From Austwickia sp. (GTDB taxonomy: Bacteria > Actinomycetota > Actinomycetes > Actinomycetales > Dermatophilaceae): a DNA stretch of 64,000 nucleotides. A model generated the notes under the pieces. It was given only the letters and a program-made list of their open reading frames with translations, searched no databases and was not told the origin of the DNA. The stretch spans positions 3,720,001 through 3,784,000 of the forward strand of contig CP064985.1 in assembly GCA_016699675.1 (NCBI GenBank), given 5' to 3'. Each line of letters starts with the position of its first letter. The first letter of the stretch is position 1. Position numbers and translations under genes: made by a program. Positions 34,139-43,432 of the stretch are shown piece after piece.

Positions 34139-34729
34139 GTGGGCCCTACGAACGAGGCGGAGGCCGGTCGCGGGAGTCGGACCGGCGGCGCACAGGGCGT
34201 CCTCTTCGACGACGACCTGCCCAAGCTCGACGCGACGGCTGGCTACCGAGGCCCGACGGCCCAGCGCGCGGCGGGCATCACCTACCGCCAGCTCGATTAC
34301 TGGGCGCGCACGCACCTCGTGGAACCGTCGATTCGCACGGCCGCCGGGTCCGGCTCGCAGCGCCTCTACAGCTTCCGCGACGTCCTGGTCCTGAAGGTGG
34401 TCAAGCGCCTGCTCGACACGGGCGTTTCCCTGCAGCAGATCCGCGTCGCCGTGGAGCACCTGCGCGAACGGGGGGTCGACGACCTAGCGCAGATCACGTT
34501 GATGAGCGACGGGGCCTCGGTCTACGAGTGCACGTCCAGCGACGAGGTGATCGACCTCCTGCAGGGCGGCCAGGGCGTCTTCGGTATCGCGGTGGGACGT
34601 GTCTGGCGTGAGGTCGAGGGCGACCTCGCGCATCTGCCGACCGAGCACCTGGACGACGGTGGCGACGCCCTGCCGGCGGACGAAGGCGACCAGTTGGCGC
34701 AGCGACGGCGAGCGCGGCGGATCGGCTGA
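34139..34729 (+). CDS. MerR-family transcriptional regulator
   Basis: Second MerR gene of the gcvH-gcvP cluster. The DNA-binding part is YRGPTAQRAAGITYRQLDYWARTHLVEPSIRTAAGSGSQRLYSFRDVLVL. The helical part includes KRLLDTGVSLQQIRVAVEHLRERG. The C-terminal region (SVYECTSSDEVIDLLQGGQGVFGIAVGRVWREVEGDL) is characteristic of this actinobacterial group and is not a metal-binding loop. GTG 34139 follows AAGGAGGGG. Length 196. Targets unknown; in mycobacteria the homologue is linked to cell division. Confidence 0.85.
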   Translation: MGPTNEAEAGRGSRTGGAQGVLFDDDLPKLDATAGYRGPTAQRAAGITYRQLDYWARTHLVEPSIRTAAGSGSQRLYSFRDVLVLKVVKRLLDTGVSLQQIRVAVEHLRERGVDDLAQITLMSDGASVYECTSSDEVIDLLQGGQGVFGIAVGRVWREVEGDLAHLPTEHLDDGGDALPADEGDQLAQRRRARRIG

Positions 34730-34782
34730 TTTCGCTCCCGCGCATCCGGGTCATGCGGGGTTCGGCGACGCGTCGGCGGTGC

Positions 34783-34788
34783 TAGCCT
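34783..34788 (+). promoter_or_regulatory. Candidate -10 box of the riboswitch-gcvP transcript
   Basis: TAGCCT about 10 nt before the first aptamer stem, placing the start near 34796. Confidence 0.45.
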
Positions 34789-34802
34789 GACGTGGCCGCG
34801 AC

Positions 34803-34893
34803 GTCGCGCGGGAGAGCCCCTGTCGAAGTTCTCGCCAGGGCGCCGAAGGGGCAAAGCATCCCCAGAACCTCTCAGGCACCAGGACCGGGTGAC
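34803..34893 (+). promoter_or_regulatory. Glycine riboswitch (single aptamer)
   Basis: The aptamer core is recognisable in order: GCGGGAGAG, GCGCCGAAGGGGCAAA, CCCCAGAACCTCTCAGGCAC and AGGACCGGGTG. Only one complete aptamer is seen. A second GCGGGGAGAG at 34924-34933 begins like another but lacks the GCCGAAGGGGCAA part, so a short remnant or expression platform follows. Between it and the gcvP start, GGACCG/CGGTCC can form a hairpin just before the GAGGAG ribosome site. Glycine should switch on gcvP for glycine breakdown. Confidence 0.92.
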
Positions 34894-34979
34894 TAGGCAT
34901 CTTGGAGCCGCGCCGGGTGACAAGCGGGGAGAGCACGCCGGACCGTGCCCGATGCGGTCCCGGACCCGAGGAGCGCCCA

Positions 34980-37859
34980 GTGACCCACGCGAGCCCATTG
35001 CCCGAATTCGCCGCCCGCCACCTCGGTCCCCGGGACGAGGACATCGCCACGATGTTGCAGGTCGTGGGGCAGCCCGACCTCGGGGCGCTCGTCGAGGCCA
35101 CCCTGCCGGCGCGGTTGCGAGACCCCCACCCCCTCCCCGTCGAGCCCGCCGCGAGCGAGCAGGCCGTGCTTGCCGAACTGCGCGCCATCGCGGCCGAGAA
35201 CGTGCTCAAGACCTCCCTCATCGGCCTGGGCTATCACCACACGGTCATCCCCCCGGTCATCCAGCGCAACGTCCTGCAGAACCCGGCCTGGTACACGGCG
35301 TACACGCCCTATCAGCCCGAGATCTCCCAGGGCCGCCTCGAGGCCCTGCTGAACTTCCAGACGATGGTCGCCGATCTGACTGCCCTCGACGTCGCCAACG
35401 CCTCGCTGCTCGACGAGGCGACCGCTGCGGCGGAGGCCATGACCCTCATGCGTCGGGCGACGAAGGCCGCGAAGGAGGCGGTGCTGGTCATCGACGAGCA
35501 GGTCCTGCCGCAGACGATCGCGGTGATGCGCACGCGGGCGGTCCCCCTGCGCCTCGAGATCCTGGTCGCCGACCTGACGCGCATCGACTCCGAGGCCGCG
35601 CTGGCGGCGCTCGCGGGCGGTCGGCCGGTGTTCGGCGCCGTGGTGCAGTACCCGAGCGCCGATGGCGCCGTACGGGACTGGCGCCCGCTCGCAGACGCCG
35701 TGCACGCGCAGGGTGGGCTGGTCACGGCCGCCGCGGATCTCCTGGCGTTGACCCTGCTCACCCCGCCGGGGGATTGGGGGGCCGACGTGGCCGTCGGCAC
35801 GACCCAGCGCTTCGGGGTCCCGATGGCGTGTGGCGGACCGCACGCCGGATACCTCGCGGTGCGCGAACCCCTCGCCCGCACCATGCCGGGCCGCCTCGTC
35901 GGCGTCAGCGTCGACGCCTCCGGGGCGCGGGCCTACCGCCTCGCACTCCAAACCCGCGAACAGCACATTCGCAGGGAGAAGGCCACGAGCAACATCTGTA
36001 CGGCGCAGGTGCTGCTCGCCGTCCTCGCCGCGATGTATGCCGTCTACCACGGTCCGGACGGTCTGCGCCGGATCGCGCGCCGGGTTCATGGCCACGCCCG
36101 GACCGCCGCCGCGGCCCTGGCCGACGCGGGATTCGAGCTGGCCGCCGAGCATTATTTCGATCGGCTGACCGTTCGGGTGCCCGGCCGCGCCGACGCGGTG
36201 ATGACAGCGGCCGCCGAGGACGGCTACAACCTTTGGCGCGCGGGGGAGGACGTCGTGGCGTTCAGCTTCGATGAGGTCACCACGTCCGCCGACGTCCAGG
36301 CCGTGCTGCGGGCCTTCGGGGTGGCGGCTCCGGCCGAGAGCGCCGCAGCTGACGAGCCCGCGTGGCCCGAGGCGCTCCGCCGTACCGGCGCCTTCCTGAC
36401 GGCGGACGTCTTCAACACGTACCACTCCGAGACCCAGATGATGCGCTATCTGCGCCAGCTGGCGGATCGCGACTACGCGCTCGACCGGGGCATGATCCCG
36501 CTGGGTTCCTGCACGATGAAGCTTAACGCTGCAGTTGAGATGGAGGCTATTACCTGGCCCGAGTTCGCCGCCTTGCACCCCTTCGCGCCCAGCGATCAGA
36601 CGCGGGGCAGCCGGCGCATCGTCGCCGAGCTGCAGGCCTGGCTGGCGAGCATCACGGGGTACGACGCCGTCACCGTCCAACCCAACTCCGGCGCCTCCGG
36701 GGAGCTCGCGGCGCTCCTCGCCATCCGCAGCTACCACGAGGCCAACGGCGACGAACAGCGCGACGTCTGCCTCATCCCCGCCAGCGCGCATGGGACCAAC
36801 GCCGCGAGCGCGGCGATGGCCGGGATGCGGGTGGTGGTGGTCAAGACCGCCCTGGACGGCAGCGTCGACATGGCGGACCTGCGGGAGAAGGTGACCACGC
36901 ACCGCGAGGTCCTCGCCGCCGTCATGATCACCTACCCGTCGACGCACGGCGTGTACGAGGACACGGTCACCGAACTCTGCGAGCTGGTGCACGCGGCGGG
37001 GGGTCAGGTCTACATCGACGGCGCGAACATGAACGCGCTGGTGGGCATGGCCAAGCCCGGCGTCTTCGGGGGAGACGCGAGCCACCTCAACCTGCACAAG
37101 ACGTTCGCGATCCCGCACGGTGGCGGAGGTCCCGGCGTGGGGCCCGTCGGTGTCCGCGCGCACCTCGCCCCGTATCTGCCCAATCATCCGCTGGACCCCA
37201 CCGCCGGCCCCGACACCAGCCCTGGCCCGGCCGCCGGCGCGCCGTTCGGGTCGATGGGGGTGCTGCCGATCAGCTGGGCGTACATCCGGCTCATGGGCGA
37301 TGCCGGCCTGACCAAGGCGACCAGGGTCGCGGTGCTGAACGCCAACTATGTGGCCGCGCGCCTGCGCGAGCACTACCCCGTCCTCTACTCCGGTCCCGGC
37401 GGGCTCGTCGCCCACGAGTGCATCCTCGACCTGCGCGAGATCACCAAGCGCACGGGCGTGACCGTGGACGACGTCGCCAAGCGGCTCATCGACTACGGCT
37501 TCCACGCCCCGACGATGAGTTTTCCGGTGGCAGGCACCCTCATGGTCGAGCCGACCGAAAGCGAGGATCGGGTCGAGCTGGACCGGTTCTGCGACGCCAT
37601 GATCGCGATCCGTGCCGAGATCGAGGAGGTCGCCGACGGGGCCCGGCCGGTGGCGGCCTCGGCGCTGCGGGGAGCCCCGCACACGGCCGCGTGTCTGGTG
37701 CAGGACTGGACCGCGGAGTACGACCGGGCCACGGCCGTCTACCCCCTCGGGGTGGATCCCCTGCGCAAGTACTGGCCGCCCGTCCGGCGCATCGACGGTG
37801 CCTACGGGGACCGCAATCTGGTCTGTTCCTGCCCGCCACCGGAGGCGTTCGAGGACTGA
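34980..37859 (+). CDS. gcvP: Glycine dehydrogenase (decarboxylating), P protein
   Basis: PLP enzyme that decarboxylates glycine and loads the aminomethyl group on GcvH. It is a single 959-residue chain with both halves fused. Start motifs are FAARHLGPRDEDIATML and LGYHHTVIPPVIQRNVLQNP. The PLP lysine is about K707 in ASHLNLHKTFAIPHGGGGPG. GTG 34980 follows GAGGAG and starts the conserved part; the longer open frame upstream lies in the riboswitch. Regulated by glycine through the leader. Confidence 0.96.
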   Translation: MTHASPLPEFAARHLGPRDEDIATMLQVVGQPDLGALVEATLPARLRDPHPLPVEPAASEQAVLAELRAIAAENVLKTSLIGLGYHHTVIPPVIQRNVLQNPAWYTAYTPYQPEISQGRLEALLNFQTMVADLTALDVANASLLDEATAAAEAMTLMRRATKAAKEAVLVIDEQVLPQTIAVMRTRAVPLRLEILVADLTRIDSEAALAALAGGRPVFGAVVQYPSADGAVRDWRPLADAVHAQGGLVTAAADLLALTLLTPPGDWGADVAVGTTQRFGVPMACGGPHAGYLAVREPLARTMPGRLVGVSVDASGARAYRLALQTREQHIRREKATSNICTAQVLLAVLAAMYAVYHGPDGLRRIARRVHGHARTAAAALADAGFELAAEHYFDRLTVRVPGRADAVMTAAAEDGYNLWRAGEDVVAFSFDEVTTSADVQAVLRAFGVAAPAESAAADEPAWPEALRRTGAFLTADVFNTYHSETQMMRYLRQLADRDYALDRGMIPLGSCTMKLNAAVEMEAITWPEFAALHPFAPSDQTRGSRRIVAELQAWLASITGYDAVTVQPNSGASGELAALLAIRSYHEANGDEQRDVCLIPASAHGTNAASAAMAGMRVVVVKTALDGSVDMADLREKVTTHREVLAAVMITYPSTHGVYEDTVTELCELVHAAGGQVYIDGANMNALVGMAKPGVFGGDASHLNLHKTFAIPHGGGGPGVGPVGVRAHLAPYLPNHPLDPTAGPDTSPGPAAGAPFGSMGVLPISWAYIRLMGDAGLTKATRVAVLNANYVAARLREHYPVLYSGPGGLVAHECILDLREITKRTGVTVDDVAKRLIDYGFHAPTMSFPVAGTLMVEPTESEDRVELDRFCDAMIAIRAEIEEVADGARPVAASALRGAPHTAACLVQDWTAEYDRATAVYPLGVDPLRKYWPPVRRIDGAYGDRNLVCSCPPPEAFED

Positions 37860-38048
37860 GGGCCCCGGTCGGAGCGCCTCGGGATCGAGCGGCGGGGGTG
37901 CGCGCCCCGCCGGAGCAATGTGGCGCATGCCTCGCGACCGCTGCGCCACAAAGCGCGGGCCGCCGCGCGCCCAGGCCCTAGGGTGTGCTTTGCTCTGGGC
38001 ACGTGTCCGGGTCCACCGGGTGTCCTCGTCTCGATCCGGGAGGTTCCC

Positions 38049-39542
38049 ATGGGGGCTGAGGTTGGCGGCGCCGATTGGAGCAACCAGGATCGCCAGCGCT
38101 ATCGCGAGAAGGTGCGGCAGGACCTGGATGTCCTGGAGCGCATGCTGGCCAGCCATCAATTCGACGCCCACGCCCCGACGGCGGGGTTCGAGGTCGAGAT
38201 GAGTCTGGTCGACGACGACATGCGCCCCTGCCGCCGCAACGCGGAGATCATCGCGGCCCTCGACGACGAGGCGTTCGTCCCCGAACTGGGCCGATTCAAC
38301 CTCGAGCTCAACGTCGATCCCCGGGTGCTGGTGGGCGACAAGGGGCAGGAACTCGAAGAGGAGCTGGTCACCCGGCTGCACCGGGTGCGCCAGGCCGGCG
38401 CGGAGCTGGGCTGCCGACCGGCCGCCGTGGGCGTCCTGCCCACGCTCCTCCCGGAGGACCTGGGCGACGGCTGGATGAGCGACAACACCCGCTACGCCGC
38501 GCTGAACGAGGCGATCATGCGCGCCCGCGGCGAGGACATCTCCATCGATCTCGAGGGGTCGACGGGGGAGCGGCTGGCCTACTACAGCGATTCGATAGCG
38601 CCTGAATCGGCCTGCACATCGTTCCAGCTGCACCTCCAGGTGGCCCCGCAGGCCTTCGCCGCCGCCTGGAACGCTGCCCAAGCGATCGCCGGGCCCCAGG
38701 TGGCCGTCGCGGCGAACTCGCCGTTCTTCTGCGGCAAGGCCCTTTGGCACGAGACGCGGATCGAGCTGTTCCGGCAGGCCACGGACACCCGCCCGGTAGA
38801 GATCGCCAACCAGGGCGTGCGGCCCCGGGTGCTCTTCGGCGACCGCTGGATCACGTCGATCTTCGACCTCTTCGAGGACAACGTGCGCTATTACCCCGCG
38901 CTGTTGCCCGAGGTGTCCGACGAGGACCCGGTCGGCGTTCTCGAGGCCGGCGAGGCGCCCGAGCTGGCCGAGCTGATGCTGCATAACGGCACCGTCTACC
39001 GGTGGAATCGGCCCATCTACGACACCGCGGACGGTCGCCCCCACCTGCGGGTGGAGAACCGGGTGCTGCCCTCCGGCCCCACGCCGCTCGACATGGTGGC
39101 GAACGCGGCGCTCTACTACGGCCTGGTCGCGGTGCTGGCGGCCGACGAGCGGCCGATCTGGTCGCAGATGAGCTTCTCCGCCGCCGAAGCCAACTTCCGC
39201 CACGGGGCCCGGGACGGGATGCTCGGGCGGATGTACTGGCCCGGCTACTCGACCCTGACCGCGGACGAGCTCACCCTGCGCCACCTGCTGCCGCTGGCCC
39301 AGGACGGGCTCGCTCAGGCCGGTGTGTCGTCCGCGGCGTCCGATCGCTATCTGGGAGTCATCGAGGGGCGGTGCCTGTCGCGCCAGAACGGCGCCACGTG
39401 GCAGCTGGAATGCGTCCGGCGCCTCGAGGACGGCGGCGCGGATCGAGCCACCGCGCTGCGAGAGATGCTGCGGATCTACCTGGAGTACGCCGAGAGCAAC
39501 GAGCCCGTGCACACCTGGGGACTGCCGATCGATCAGGACTGA
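38049..39542 (+). CDS. Glutamate-cysteine ligase-like (GCS2 family) protein
   Basis: The 497-residue protein shows GCS2-family features: TAGFEVEMSLVDDDMRPC near residue 43, then FNLELNVDPRVL, a middle PESACTSFQLHLQVAP block, and LRVENRVLPSGPTPLDMVANAALYYGL. These carboxylate-amine ligases join glutamate to cysteine or other amines with ATP. The substrate here is unknown, and the organism should use mycothiol and not glutathione. GGGAGG precedes ATG 38049. It stands alone, 190 nt after gcvP. Confidence 0.7.
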   Translation: MGAEVGGADWSNQDRQRYREKVRQDLDVLERMLASHQFDAHAPTAGFEVEMSLVDDDMRPCRRNAEIIAALDDEAFVPELGRFNLELNVDPRVLVGDKGQELEEELVTRLHRVRQAGAELGCRPAAVGVLPTLLPEDLGDGWMSDNTRYAALNEAIMRARGEDISIDLEGSTGERLAYYSDSIAPESACTSFQLHLQVAPQAFAAAWNAAQAIAGPQVAVAANSPFFCGKALWHETRIELFRQATDTRPVEIANQGVRPRVLFGDRWITSIFDLFEDNVRYYPALLPEVSDEDPVGVLEAGEAPELAELMLHNGTVYRWNRPIYDTADGRPHLRVENRVLPSGPTPLDMVANAALYYGLVAVLAADERPIWSQMSFSAAEANFRHGARDGMLGRMYWPGYSTLTADELTLRHLLPLAQDGLAQAGVSSAASDRYLGVIEGRCLSRQNGATWQLECVRRLEDGGADRATALREMLRIYLEYAESNEPVHTWGLPIDQD

Positions 39543-39719
39543 GGGCCGGCGCGCGAGGAGCGGCGTGCGGCGCCGCCCGCGCCGCCCGCGGCGCCACCGG
39601 GGCCTTCGTGGCCGGCTCGTGCCCCGCTCGTGCCCCGCTCGGGGTGGGCTGCCGCCGCGCGTCCTTCACGCCAGCCAGGCTGCCTGACGCGGTCCCGCGG
39701 TGAGGGGGTCTGAAACGGC

Positions 39720-39725
39720 TAAGGT
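39720..39725 (+). promoter_or_regulatory. Candidate -10 box of the phosphofructokinase gene
   Basis: TAAGGT about 40 nt before ATG 39767 in the 224-nt gap after the ligase gene. Confidence 0.35.
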
Positions 39726-39766
39726 GGGCCGCGAGATCACTCGTCCGACCTGGGAGTTGATGCTGC

Positions 39767-40999
39767 ATGTCCGTACGTCGCGTCGCCTTGCTCACCGCCG
39801 GCGGCTTCGCCCCGTGCCTCTCGTCGGCCGTGGGTGGCCTCATCCAGCGATACAGCGAGGTCGCCCCGGATGTCGAGATCATCGCCTACAAGCACGGCTA
39901 CCAGGGCCTGCTCAAGGGTGACATCCTGCACGTCACCGATGCGGTGCGGCAGAACGCGGGCCTGCTGCACCAGTACGGCGGGTCGCCGCTGGGCAACTCA
40001 CGCGTGAAGCTGACCAACATCAAGGACCTGATCAAGCGCGGGCTGATCCCCGACGACGGGACCGACCCGCTGGCCTACGCCGCCGAGCGGCTGACGGCCG
40101 ACGGCGTCGACGTGCTGCACACGATCGGCGGCGACGACACCAACACGACGGCGGCCGACCTCGCCGCTCACCTGGAGAAGACGGGGCACCACCTGGTGGT
40201 CGTGGGCCTGCCCAAGACCATCGACAACGACATCGTGCCGATCCGGCAGAGCCTGGGCGCGCAGTCTGCCGCCGAACAGGGTGCGCGCTTCGCCGCGAAC
40301 GTGATCGCCGAGCACAACGCCGGCTCGCGCATGCTCATCATCCACGAGGTCATGGGCCGCAATTGCGGCTGGCTGACCGCCGCAACGGCCCGCGAATACC
40401 GCAAGTGGCTCGACACTCGCGACTGGCTGCCGGAGTTCGGCCTGTCCCGGGAGGCGTGGGACATCCACGGCTGCTACGTGCCCGAGATCGAGCTGCACAT
40501 CGACGGTGAGGCCGAGCGTCTCAAGCACGTCATGGACACGGTGGGCAACGTCAACCTGTTCATCTCGGAGGGGGCCGGCGTCGCCGACATCGTCGAGCAG
40601 ATGGAGGCCGGCGGCGAGGACGTGCCCCGCGACGCGTTCGGGCACGTGCGCCTCGACGAGATCAACCCGGGGGCCTGGTTCGGCAAGCAGTTCGCGGCCC
40701 AGCTCGGCGCCGAGAAGGTCCTCGTCCAGAAGTCCGGCTACTTCTCCCGCTCGGCCCCGGCCAACGAGTTCGACCTGCAGCTCATCAAGAAGATGACGGA
40801 TCTTGCGGTCGACTCCGCGCTGGCCGGTACGCCGGGTGTCATCGGCAACGACGAGGACCACGGGGACGAGCTGCGTCCGATCGAATTCGACCGGATCGCG
40901 GGCCACAAGGCCTTCGACTTCCACGCCGAGTGGTTCACCACCATGCTCCGCGAGATCGGCCAGGGCTGGCCCGAGGCGCAGCACCCCGGCGGCCAGTGA
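39767..40999 (+). CDS. 6-phosphofructokinase, PPi-dependent type by signature
   Basis: Phosphofructokinase-A fold, 410 residues. The active-site signatures are GGDD at 121-124 (IGGDDTNTTAADLA) and PKTIDND at 149-155. The second D of GGDD and the lysine of PKTIDND are the residues that mark pyrophosphate-using enzymes; ATP enzymes have GGDG and PGTIDND. So it likely makes fructose 1,6-bisphosphate reversibly with PPi. Other motifs EVMGRNCGWLTAATA and YFSRSAPANEFD are conserved. ATG 39767 has only a weak GGGAG site 12 nt upstream. Confidence 0.9.
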   Translation: MSVRRVALLTAGGFAPCLSSAVGGLIQRYSEVAPDVEIIAYKHGYQGLLKGDILHVTDAVRQNAGLLHQYGGSPLGNSRVKLTNIKDLIKRGLIPDDGTDPLAYAAERLTADGVDVLHTIGGDDTNTTAADLAAHLEKTGHHLVVVGLPKTIDNDIVPIRQSLGAQSAAEQGARFAANVIAEHNAGSRMLIIHEVMGRNCGWLTAATAREYRKWLDTRDWLPEFGLSREAWDIHGCYVPEIELHIDGEAERLKHVMDTVGNVNLFISEGAGVADIVEQMEAGGEDVPRDAFGHVRLDEINPGAWFGKQFAAQLGAEKVLVQKSGYFSRSAPANEFDLQLIKKMTDLAVDSALAGTPGVIGNDEDHGDELRPIEFDRIAGHKAFDFHAEWFTTMLREIGQGWPEAQHPGGQ

Positions 41000-41005
41000 G
41001 CGCGC

Positions 41006-41032
41006 GGCTGCGGCCGCGCAGCGGCCGCAGCC
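41006..41032. terminator. GC-rich hairpin after the phosphofructokinase gene
   Basis: GGCTGCGGCCGC / GCGGCCGCAGCC, perfect 12-bp stem with a GCA loop, beginning 7 nt after the stop. No T run follows. Confidence 0.5.
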
Positions 41033-41104
41033 GGCCACGGCGTACGCCTGTTTCAAAACGGTGACGCCGGAGAATAACTAGAACGGACGTCCGACTTAGG
41101 GTCC

Positions 41105-41137
41105 AAGCCCGGTGGTCTATGACCACCGGGCTTGTTT
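41105..41137 (+). terminator. Rho-independent terminator
   Basis: Perfect 13-bp stem AAGCCCGGTGGTC / GACCACCGGGCTT, loop TAT, followed by GTTTG. One of the strongest terminators in the window; it separates the phosphofructokinase gene from the amidase leader. Confidence 0.85.
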
Positions 41138-41160
41138 GCGTGCCGTCTGGCCGATAATTA
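41132..41160 (+). promoter_or_regulatory. Candidate promoter of the amidase gene
   Basis: TTGTTT (41132-41137), 17-bp spacer, TAATTA (41155-41160). It overlaps the end of the preceding terminator. Confidence 0.4.
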
Positions 41161-41399
41161 CGGACCGTTCGCAGTCAGCCGGACGGTCCGCCAGGATTTG
41201 GCTTCTTGTCTGCACAGTCTGCATGCCTACATTTGCTCACGTTCGCCGGCGACCTGCCGAACTGCCTACCGAGTCCTACCTGCGCAAATCACTTGTGACG
41301 GGAAGATCCGGATAAATATGGCGGACGCCAGTGCCGCCGTCGTCCGGTGGCGGCGGTGCGAAGGCCGTCGAACGAATCGAAGGCAAGGGAGATCCTCAA
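41161..41399 (+). other. About 240-nt leader of the amidase gene
   Basis: No gene is seen here. CGGACCGT (41161-41168) pairs with ACGGTCCG (41183-41190) across a 14-nt loop, followed by an A+T-richer stretch at 41190-41325 unlike its neighbours. The length suggests post-transcriptional control, but no known riboswitch class was recognised. Confidence 0.4.
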
Positions 41400-43421
41400 G
41401 TGCGGCTGCGACGACTGACCCCTGTACTGGCCGGGGTGCTGCTCACGCCCCTGTTCGTGGTCCTCCCGATGGAACTCACCTCGGCCGCGCCGACGCCGAA
41501 GCCCGTCGCGGGCGGCCAATCGGAGACCACGATGGTCGACGTGGCGCAGCCCGAGGCGGCCACCGCGGCCAAGCTGTCCGCCAGCGAACTCGCCGAGGCG
41601 CAGCGCCAGGTCACCGCCGACAGCCTGGGCGCCAAGGCGCTGCCCGCGGCCGGCGTACAGGTGCTCAAGGCGACCTCCCCCCAGGCCGTCAACGCCAAGC
41701 TCAGCGCGGTCGCCGTCACCTGGGCGGCCGGCACCGGCGCACCGTCGGTCGTGCAGATCCGGTCCAAGCGCGACGGGAACTGGGGGGCCTGGGAGAACGT
41801 CGACGTCGACGCGTCCGCCGGGCCGGACGCGAAGAAGAACGCCAAGGGCAAGCCCACGCGGCAGGGCAGCGAGCTCTACATGGTCACCGGGGCCACCGAG
41901 GTGCAGGGCCGCGTCCTCGGCTCCCCGGGCGCAGCGCCGGTCGACCCCAAGCTCACGGTCATCGATCCGGGCGCGTCCGACGCGGATGCCACGGTGGGCA
42001 CCACCAAGCCCGGCGCCGCGCAGGCCGTCACCGCCCGGCCGGACATCCTGACCCGCGCGCAGTGGGGCGCCGACGAGACCTGGCGCACCGGCACTCCCGA
42101 GGACAACGAGCCCCGGGGCATCGTCATTCACCACACCGCCGACAGCAACAACTACGACCAGGCCGCGGTGCCCGGCATGATGCGGGCGATGTACCGGTAC
42201 GCCACGAAGACGCTGGGCTGGGACGACATCGCCTACAACTTCGTCATCGACCGGTACGGGCGCATCTGGCAGGGTCGCGCCTGGCTCTACCCCGAGCAGC
42301 CCGTGTTCCCCGCCGCCCATCTGTCGAACAACGACCGCGGCGTAGGGGTCTCCATGCTGGGCAACTACGAGCAGGAGGTCCTCTCCTCCTCCGCCCGGTC
42401 CGCCCTGGTCAAGCTGTTGGCGTGGAAGGCGAGCCTGCACGGGATCAACCCGTTGGGCTCGACCACTTGGTACAACAACAAGACCGAGCGCTACGAGACG
42501 ATGCCGACCATCAACGGCCACCGGGACACCTACTACACGGCCTGCCCGGGCGCGAACCTCTACCCGCTCATCCCGTCCATCCGGCAGCAGGTGGCCGCCC
42601 TGACCGGGGCCTCTGGCTCGGGCGGCTCGACACCGTCCCTGCCGACCGCTGGGCGCGTCTTCCGTGACTTCGACGGGATGGCGGACACCGACGTCCTCGC
42701 GCGCGACGGCAGCGGGCAGCTGATGCTGTCCAGCCCGAACGGCAAGGGCGACATGACCGAGCCCGAGCCCATCGGCGGCAAGGGCTGGCAGCAGTTCGAC
42801 GTGGTCACCGTGGCGGGGGACTGGTCCGGAGACGGGACCCCGGACATCCTCGCCCGCACGGCCTGGAACGGCGACCTCTGGCTCTACCCGGGCGACGGCC
42901 GCGGCGGCTTCAAGACCGCCCGCAAGATCGGCAACGGATGGGGAGACATGCAGACGATCGTCGCCCCCGGCGACTGGAACGGCGACGGCCTGCCCGACAT
43001 CATCGCCACGAACCGCACGAACTGGAACATGTATTTCTACTCCGGCGACGGCAAGGGCGGCTTCAGCCAGTCCGGGGCGCGGATCGGCAATGGCTGGGGC
43101 GGTATCAAGTCCTTCGCCGCCGTCGGCTCCTGGAGCGGCGACGGCCGGCCGAGCCTCATCGCCATGACCTTCGACGGTCTCGGCGTGGTCTACACCGGCA
43201 CCGGCCGGGGCGGCTTCGCCGGCCAGGTCAACCAGCCGGGCGACTGGAGCGACTACGAGGTCCTCACGGGCGTCTCGAACGCCAAGGGCGACGGGAAGGC
43301 GGGCGTCCTCGCCGTCACCGGCGACGGCACGGCCTCGTTCGGAACCCGGGCCGCCAATGGCACCGTGGCGTTCCGCCAGATCGGGCAGTCGTTCTCCGGC
43401 TACAAGGTCTTCGCCGGCTAA
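41400..43421 (+). CDS. Secreted N-acetylmuramoyl-L-alanine amidase with FG-GAP/VCBS repeats
   Basis: Cell-wall hydrolase cutting the lactyl-peptide bond of peptidoglycan. A Sec signal peptide spans about residues 1-30 (MRLRRLTPVLAGVLLTPLFVV, cleavage near TSA-AP). The amidase-2/PGRP domain begins LTRAQWGADETWRTG. Its zinc ligands are H244 (IVIHHTA), H374 (INGHRD) and C382 (TACPG). From residue 420 to the end come repeats with DWSGDGTPDIL, DWNGDGLPDII and SWSGDGRPSLI, calcium-type FG-GAP blades forming a propeller, probably for surface binding. GTG 41400 follows AAGGGAG. Length 673. Confidence 0.9.
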   Translation: MRLRRLTPVLAGVLLTPLFVVLPMELTSAAPTPKPVAGGQSETTMVDVAQPEAATAAKLSASELAEAQRQVTADSLGAKALPAAGVQVLKATSPQAVNAKLSAVAVTWAAGTGAPSVVQIRSKRDGNWGAWENVDVDASAGPDAKKNAKGKPTRQGSELYMVTGATEVQGRVLGSPGAAPVDPKLTVIDPGASDADATVGTTKPGAAQAVTARPDILTRAQWGADETWRTGTPEDNEPRGIVIHHTADSNNYDQAAVPGMMRAMYRYATKTLGWDDIAYNFVIDRYGRIWQGRAWLYPEQPVFPAAHLSNNDRGVGVSMLGNYEQEVLSSSARSALVKLLAWKASLHGINPLGSTTWYNNKTERYETMPTINGHRDTYYTACPGANLYPLIPSIRQQVAALTGASGSGGSTPSLPTAGRVFRDFDGMADTDVLARDGSGQLMLSSPNGKGDMTEPEPIGGKGWQQFDVVTVAGDWSGDGTPDILARTAWNGDLWLYPGDGRGGFKTARKIGNGWGDMQTIVAPGDWNGDGLPDIIATNRTNWNMYFYSGDGKGGFSQSGARIGNGWGGIKSFAAVGSWSGDGRPSLIAMTFDGLGVVYTGTGRGGFAGQVNQPGDWSDYEVLTGVSNAKGDGKAGVLAVTGDGTASFGTRAANGTVAFRQIGQSFSGYKVFAG

Positions 43422-43432
43422 GCGGGTTCGCC

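Noticed and set aside
34893..39512. Very long open minus-strand frame opposite gcvP and the ligase gene
   Set aside because: The plus-strand proteins are strongly conserved; the opposite frame is open only because of high G+C codon bias and shows no family features.
41161..41399. c-di-AMP (ydaO-type) riboswitch in the amidase leader
   Set aside because: The conserved ydaO core sequences were not found by eye; only a simple hairpin is clear.
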